From: Lachnospiraceae bacterium
Lineage (GTDB): Bacteria; Bacillota; Clostridia; Lachnospirales; Lachnospiraceae
Direction: 5' to 3'
DNA: 19,112 bases
Assembly: GCA_021205045.1 (NCBI GenBank)
Contig: JAJPYH010000158.1
Span: forward strand, 1-19,112
Position numbers and translations under genes: made by a program. Of this stretch, positions 15,934 to 19,112 are shown piece after piece (within the stretch, counting starts at the first letter, position 1; each line of letters starts with the position of its first letter). The notes beneath the pieces were generated by a model that was not told the DNA's origin, made no database searches, and saw only the letters and a program-made list of their open reading frames with translations.

Positions 15934-17018
15934 ACACGGCGCTGGCCTTTCAGTTGCCCCGGGCTTACGCCGAAGCAGTCCTTAAATGCCCGGTGGAAGC
16001 CGGAATAGTCCGAGAAACCGCATTTGGAAGCGGCTTCGGCGGCGGGCATGCCCTCGCGGATCAGCCGGGAGGCATACAAAAGCCGTTTCTGCCGGATATA
16101 GGCGTGAACCGTGATGCCGGTCTGCGCCTTGAAAAGCCGCATGAAATGATAGCGGCTTAAGAATACACGTTCCGCAATCTCACCCACGTCCAGTTCGCGG
16201 GTGAGATTTTCATTGATGTAGGAGAGGGCCGAGGCGATCCGGCTGTCTGTCTGTGCCTCATCATTCCCGTCCTCTGCTTTGGCCTTTCCGTTATTTGTAT
16301 TGCTTTTCCCGTTCTCTGCCCTGCCTTTTCTGGCCTTTGCCTTTCCTTTCCCGTTCTCTGCTTCACTCTTCTCAGCCCCGGCCCGGCCTTTGCCAGCCGC
16401 ATCCTTACCTTTTTCCGCTCCGTTCTCGCTCTTCTCAGCCCCGGCCCGGCCTTTGCCAGCCGCATCCTTACCTTTTTCCATTCCGGCCTCACCCTTCGCG
16501 GTTCTGGCCTGACCGCTGATGCTGATGCGGTTGATCCGGATCAGAAGCTGGATCATCACCGAGTCGCGCATGGCCTGGGCGCCGAATTCTGTTTCCGCTG
16601 CCGCCTGCTCATAGGTATTCAGGGCAGCACCCAGATCCTTTTGCTGTTCTGAATTGGGGGTAAACAGGTATTGTCGTTTTCGGTCCGCTGTGTCAAAGCA
16701 TTTCAGAAGCTGGGCCTGAGGCATGAGCTGATCAAAATAATGCCGGTCCAGATAAATGATCACCCTCTCGTAGGGTTCGGTCTGATCAATCAGAGCCTTA
16801 TGTATGGTGTGGTGCTTTACCAGCAGCACATCCCAGGGCTTTAACGTGTATGTCATATCCTCCACGGCATAATCCACTTTGCCTGACAAAAGGATCACAG
16901 CTTTATCGAATTCGTGGAAATGAAAATCCCGCTCCTGGCCCGCGGTGTCCCGCAGATGAAAATAATGATAATTTTCCCGTAAATAGCCTTCCCGGCTGAA
17001 AAGATCTGTATGCTTCAT
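15924..17018 (-). CDS. AraC-family transcriptional regulator
   Basis: 364 residues. An N-terminal cupin-type sensor domain (about 1-165; HFHEFDKAVILLSGKVDY, KPWDVLLVKHHTIHKAL) joins a C-terminal pair of helix-turn-helix motifs (about 262-358; LDVGEIAERVFLSRYHFMRL and AAEAASKCGFSDYSGFHRAF, the AraC signature). Between them lies an unusual Lys/Gly/Ala/Glu-rich linker (about 172-258) with 21-residue repeats. The start at 17018 follows AAAGGA with 6-nt spacing; the frame is open upstream to 17072, but that overlaps the gene's own promoter. It is divergent from the symporter gene, which it probably controls along with itself. Its 3' end overlaps the ATPase pseudogene by 10 nt, convergently, with no terminator seen. 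Confidence 0.94.
   Translation of the reverse strand: MKHTDLFSREGYLRENYHYFHLRDTAGQERDFHFHEFDKAVILLSGKVDYAVEDMTYTLKPWDVLLVKHHTIHKALIDQTEPYERVIIYLDRHYFDQLMPQAQLLKCFDTADRKRQYLFTPNSEQQKDLGAALNTYEQAAAETEFGAQAMRDSVMIQLLIRINRISISGQARTAKGEAGMEKGKDAAGKGRAGAEKSENGAEKGKDAAGKGRAGAEKSEAENGKGKAKARKGRAENGKSNTNNGKAKAEDGNDEAQTDSRIASALSYINENLTRELDVGEIAERVFLSRYHFMRLFKAQTGITVHAYIRQKRLLYASRLIREGMPAAEAASKCGFSDYSGFHRAFKDCFGVSPGQLKGQRRVHS
16366..16479 (-). repeat. 63-bp-period repeat in the AraC linker
   Basis: Two identical 51-bp blocks (16366-16416 and 16429-16479) with a 63-bp period encode EKGKDAAGKGRAGAEKSE twice. The neighbouring linker contains further degenerate NGK/GKAKA repeats. Confidence 0.9.
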
Positions 17019-17043
17019 GTGATGTCCTTTCACTTCTGATATC

Positions 17044-17072
17044 ATCATATAGCACTTTTTGCAATGTTTCAA
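17044..17072 (-). promoter_or_regulatory. Promoter of the AraC gene
   Basis: On the minus strand, TTGAAA (17067-17072) and TATGAT (17044-17049) with 17-bp spacing. The transcript would start about 20 nt before the ATG at 17018. Confidence 0.75.
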
Positions 17073-17097
17073 GCATTATGAGCAATTTACATTGTAA
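17059..17097. promoter_or_regulatory. Candidate AraC operator, inverted repeat
   Basis: TTGCAATGT (17059-17067) and ACATTGTAA (17089-17097) are inverted copies (8 of 9 positions) with centres 30 bp apart, about three helical turns. They overlap the -35 regions of both divergent promoters, as expected for a shared regulator site. Confidence 0.45.
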
Positions 17098-17114
17098 TAA
17101 TATGCGAATATACT
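17086..17114 (+). promoter_or_regulatory. Promoter of the symporter gene
   Basis: TTTACA (17086-17091) and TATACT (17109-17114) with 17-bp spacing, back-to-back with the AraC promoter. It gives a leader of about 150 nt. Confidence 0.7.
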
Positions 17115-17120
17115 GACATT

Positions 17121-17272
17121 ATCAACTGCTACCCAGCCACAGAAGCAATCTCAGCCCCGAAACAGGCTGGAAAGGATGCAGGCGGGCGAGACTGCGCCTG
17201 TGAGATCAACAGAACGTCTCGCAGAGGGAAACAACGGCAAATAGCAGCAATTAATTGAGGAGGAGAACACTT
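17121..17272 (+). promoter_or_regulatory. Structured symporter leader, possible pseudoknot
   Basis: Pairings seen: ccagcc (17133-17138) with ggctgg (17165-17170), or alternatively cagcc (17152-17156) with ggctg (17165-17169); caggcg (17179-17184) with cgcctg (17195-17200); and gcgagac (17186-17192), in the loop of the latter, with gtctcgc (17216-17222). The last two are compatible with an H-type pseudoknot or with alternative folds. The leader ends in a strong GGAGGAG (17258-17264). No known riboswitch was recognised. Confidence 0.4.
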
Positions 17273-18505
17273 ATGTCATTCAAAAAAATTCTGAAAAACT
17301 ACTGGTTTATCATTTCCATGCTCATCGGCATTGTGGCCGGGTGCATTGTGGGCGCGGTATGGCCGGGAGCCACCGTCCTGGAGCCGCTGGGTACTATTTT
17401 TATCAATCTGATGTTCTGCGTGGTGGTGCCCATGGTATTCTGCTCCATTTCCTCGGCCATCGCCAACATGACCGGCGTGGGCCGGGCGGGAAAGGTGCTG
17501 GGCACTACGGTGGTTACCTTTCTGATGACAGCGGTCATCGCCTCCATGCTGATGTATGCGGTAGTCCGCATTTTCCCATTGACTACGGGAACCTATGAGA
17601 TTGTGGAGGGCGAAGTGGAGGAGGGCTTAAGCGTAGCCGAGATGATCGTCAACTTTCTGACCAAGCCGGACTTCGCGGAGCTGTGGAGCCGCAAAGCCAT
17701 TCTGCCTCTGATTGTGGCCGCAATTCTTTTTGGCTTTGGTATTCAGATGGCCGGGGGACCGGAGACGATGACGGCAAAGCTTCTGGCGGATTTGTCCGCC
17801 TGCATTATGAAGGTGGTCAAGATTATCACTTATTACGCGCCCATCGGCTTTTTCGGCTTCTTCGCCTGCCTGGTGGCTACCTACGGCCCGGAGCTGATCG
17901 GCGACTACGGACGCACACTGATCATTTATTATGCGGTATGCTTTGCCTACATGCTGATTTCCTCCCCGATCTATGCCAGGTTTGGAGGAGGAAAGGGCGC
18001 GGCGAAGGTGATGTTTGGTCATTTATTTGCCCCTGCTGCGGTGTCCTTCGGCACCTGCTCCTCCGTGGCCACCATTCCCACCAACATGGAGGCCGCTGAG
18101 AATACCGGCATCTCCAAAGATGTGTCTGAAATCGTCCTGCCTCTGGGCGCCACCATGCACATGGACGGTTCGGCCATGGGCGCCATTGTGAAGGTGGCCT
18201 TCCTGTTCGGCATTTTCGGAATGGATTTCGGAACCGGCAGAGCGATCATGGCCATTGTGGTGGCGGTGTTTTCCTCCGTGGCCATGTCCGGCATTCCGGG
18301 CGGCGGCGGAACCGGTGACCTGGTGCTGTGCACCATCTTTTTCCCGGATCAGCTGGCCGTGGCTTACCCCATTTCTATCGCCCTGGCCAATCTGATCGAT
18401 CCGCCCGCTACCATGGTCAATGCGGCGGGGGATTACGTGGTCTCCTTTATCGTATCCCGCTTTGTGGATGGGAAGGACTGGCTGCAAAAGAAGATAAAGA
18501 AGTAA
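17273..18505 (+). CDS. Dicarboxylate/amino acid:cation symporter (DAACS)
   Basis: 410-residue SDF/DAACS-family (GltP/SstT-like) membrane transporter that moves a small carboxylate or amino acid with Na+ or H+. Visible features are many hydrophobic helices; the HP1 loop FGTCSSVATIPTNM (259-272); the helix 7 motif ATMHMDGSA (293-301; NMDGT in most homologues); the HP2 loop SGIPGGGGTGD (339-349); and the helix 8 motif DPPATMVNAAGD (376-387; DxGRTMVNVTGD in GltPh). A379 stands where acidic-substrate transporters have Arg, so glutamate/aspartate is unlikely to be the main substrate. ATG 17273 follows GGAGGAG with good spacing. It is divergent from the AraC gene and probably regulated by it, and is followed by a strong terminator. 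Confidence 0.92.
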   Translation: MSFKKILKNYWFIISMLIGIVAGCIVGAVWPGATVLEPLGTIFINLMFCVVVPMVFCSISSAIANMTGVGRAGKVLGTTVVTFLMTAVIASMLMYAVVRIFPLTTGTYEIVEGEVEEGLSVAEMIVNFLTKPDFAELWSRKAILPLIVAAILFGFGIQMAGGPETMTAKLLADLSACIMKVVKIITYYAPIGFFGFFACLVATYGPELIGDYGRTLIIYYAVCFAYMLISSPIYARFGGGKGAAKVMFGHLFAPAAVSFGTCSSVATIPTNMEAAENTGISKDVSEIVLPLGATMHMDGSAMGAIVKVAFLFGIFGMDFGTGRAIMAIVVAVFSSVAMSGIPGGGGTGDLVLCTIFFPDQLAVAYPISIALANLIDPPATMVNAAGDYVVSFIVSRFVDGKDWLQKKIKK

Positions 18506-18526
18506 AGACAACTTAAGTCGATACTG

Positions 18527-18571
18527 AAAAAGAGGTGATTTCCCGGGAACGTAAGGGAAATCACCTCTTTT
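18527..18571. terminator. Bidirectional terminator after symporter
   Basis: Perfect 17-bp stem (18528-18544 with 18555-18571) and a 10-nt loop. The stem ends in a T-run on the plus strand (18568-18571) and in a five-T run on the minus strand (18527-18531), so it can stop transcription from either side. Confidence 0.93.
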
Positions 18572-18584
18572 GAAATATCCTTTG

Positions 18585-18734
18585 TTATACCTTTTTCTGT
18601 TTATTCTTACATTTCCGCACTGCATTTTCCGCAAAATCTTTTTTAAAACGTCCCTCCTGTATTTTTTTGACAAAATCTGAAAGTTTTCTGTGACGAATCG
18701 GCTTTCCCGCACCTATATAAGGTAGAGCACCTAT
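18585..18734 (-). other. Short open stretch, possible gene relic
   Basis: Minus-strand frame open for 49 codons with no ATG start. It would encode a basic peptide containing GAGKPIRHRKLSDFVKKIQE and ending KCKNKQKKV. Its end is 14 bp from the bidirectional terminator, which has the correct T-run for a minus-strand gene. It could be the 3' end of a lost gene or a chance open frame. The rest of 18572-18824 is AT-rich with nothing else recognisable. Confidence 0.15.
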
Positions 18735-18824
18735 TTACTATGAAACAATTACTATAACTTAGCCAAAAAGCGCAGACTTCCCCCTCAAACTTTTTTAGTG
18801 GAAATTTGGGCTTAACTGAAATGC

Positions 18825-19070
18825 TTATGCGGCAACTACAGGGGCTTCCCAGCCAAGCGCTTTTAACTTTTTGAGATACGCAGTTATCTTGCGTTCTTTA
18901 TTAAACTGATTGTAATAATCAGACCCCAGATCCTTGAAAACAACACCATCCTTGAGGATGTGGTATATCGCTATCAACATGGAATGAGCTACTGCTACAT
19001 ATGCCCGCTTCTTTCCCCGGTGTGCACTGATCCGCATGAACTGCGCATAGAAGTATGATTTTGGTGTTAG
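18825..19070 (-). mobile_element. IS110-family transposase, C-terminal fragment
   Basis: Minus-strand frame whose product SYFYAQFMRISAHRGKKRA...AVAHSMLIAIYHILKDG matches the C-terminal end of IS110-family transposases (Transposase_20 region and tail) as I recall them. Homology begins around 19058 and runs to the TAA at 18825-18827. Upstream in the same frame is a TGA (19071-19073), and none of the three frames to the window edge gives recognisable transposase, so the copy is truncated or frameshifted. The first ATG in the frame (19035-19037) is internal to the conserved region and is not the true start. Confidence 0.75.
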
Positions 19071-19112
19071 TCAGCAAAAGGGTCGTTCGATCAGATCAGC
19101 AGTAAGCCAGCC

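Noticed and set aside
15930..16520. Plus-strand frames rich in Phe/Pro/Ser opposite the AraC linker
   Set aside because: They are complements of the repetitive AraC linker, overlap a well-supported gene, and have no signals of their own.

Overview
The window comes from a spore-forming, Gram-positive anaerobe, most likely a Lachnospiraceae/Clostridia member. The grounds are the gpr and spoIIP sporulation genes, the Firmicutes order rpsT|gpr-spoIIP-lepA-hemW, strong GGAGG-type ribosome binding sites, moderate-to-high GC, and a sortase-type, peptidoglycan-anchored surface protein. No gene could be checked against a database; names rest on motifs and remembered family sequences.

Layout. 1-640: rpsT (ribosomal protein S20) on the minus strand, with its promoter and terminator. 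733-6990: a rightward housekeeping/sporulation cluster of gpr (SASP germination protease), spoIIP (engulfment peptidoglycan hydrolase), lepA (EF4) and hemW (radical-SAM heme chaperone), closed by a strong terminator. In B. subtilis this cluster runs on into hrcA-grpE-dnaK; here that synteny ends at the hemW terminator. 7138-12594: a self-contained transcription unit with its own promoter, a long leader and a terminator, encoding a 1671-residue surface protein with a PL9 pectate-lyase-like domain. 12770-14263: a membrane-anchored GH3 N-acetylhexosaminidase (NagZ-like). 14332-15933: an AT-richer AAA-ATPase/PD-(D/E)XK nuclease gene interrupted by one in-frame TGA. 15924-18571: a divergent pair made of an AraC regulator (minus) and a dicarboxylate/amino acid:cation symporter (plus), sharing a short promoter region with a candidate operator. 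18572-19112: AT-rich debris with a C-terminal IS110 transposase fragment.

The least expected pattern is that five proteins (SpoIIP, HemW, the PL9 surface protein, the GH3 enzyme and the AraC regulator) carry long, hydrophilic, low-complexity segments. Those in SpoIIP, HemW, AraC and the surface protein show direct repeats at DNA level. In HemW and AraC the repeats are a near-perfect 99-bp tandem duplication and a 63-bp-period duplication, sitting inside families that normally have no such linker. Other points of note are palindromic elements lying on top of promoters (a sigma-E-like promoter for spoIIP and a sigma-A promoter for lepA), several long structured 5' leaders (one with a possible pseudoknot), and a symporter in which the Arg that binds acidic side chains appears to be Ala. 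I found no clear new multi-gene system such as a defence island or CRISPR array; the best candidates for something new are the repeat-insert pattern, the promoter-overlapping palindromes and the leader RNAs.
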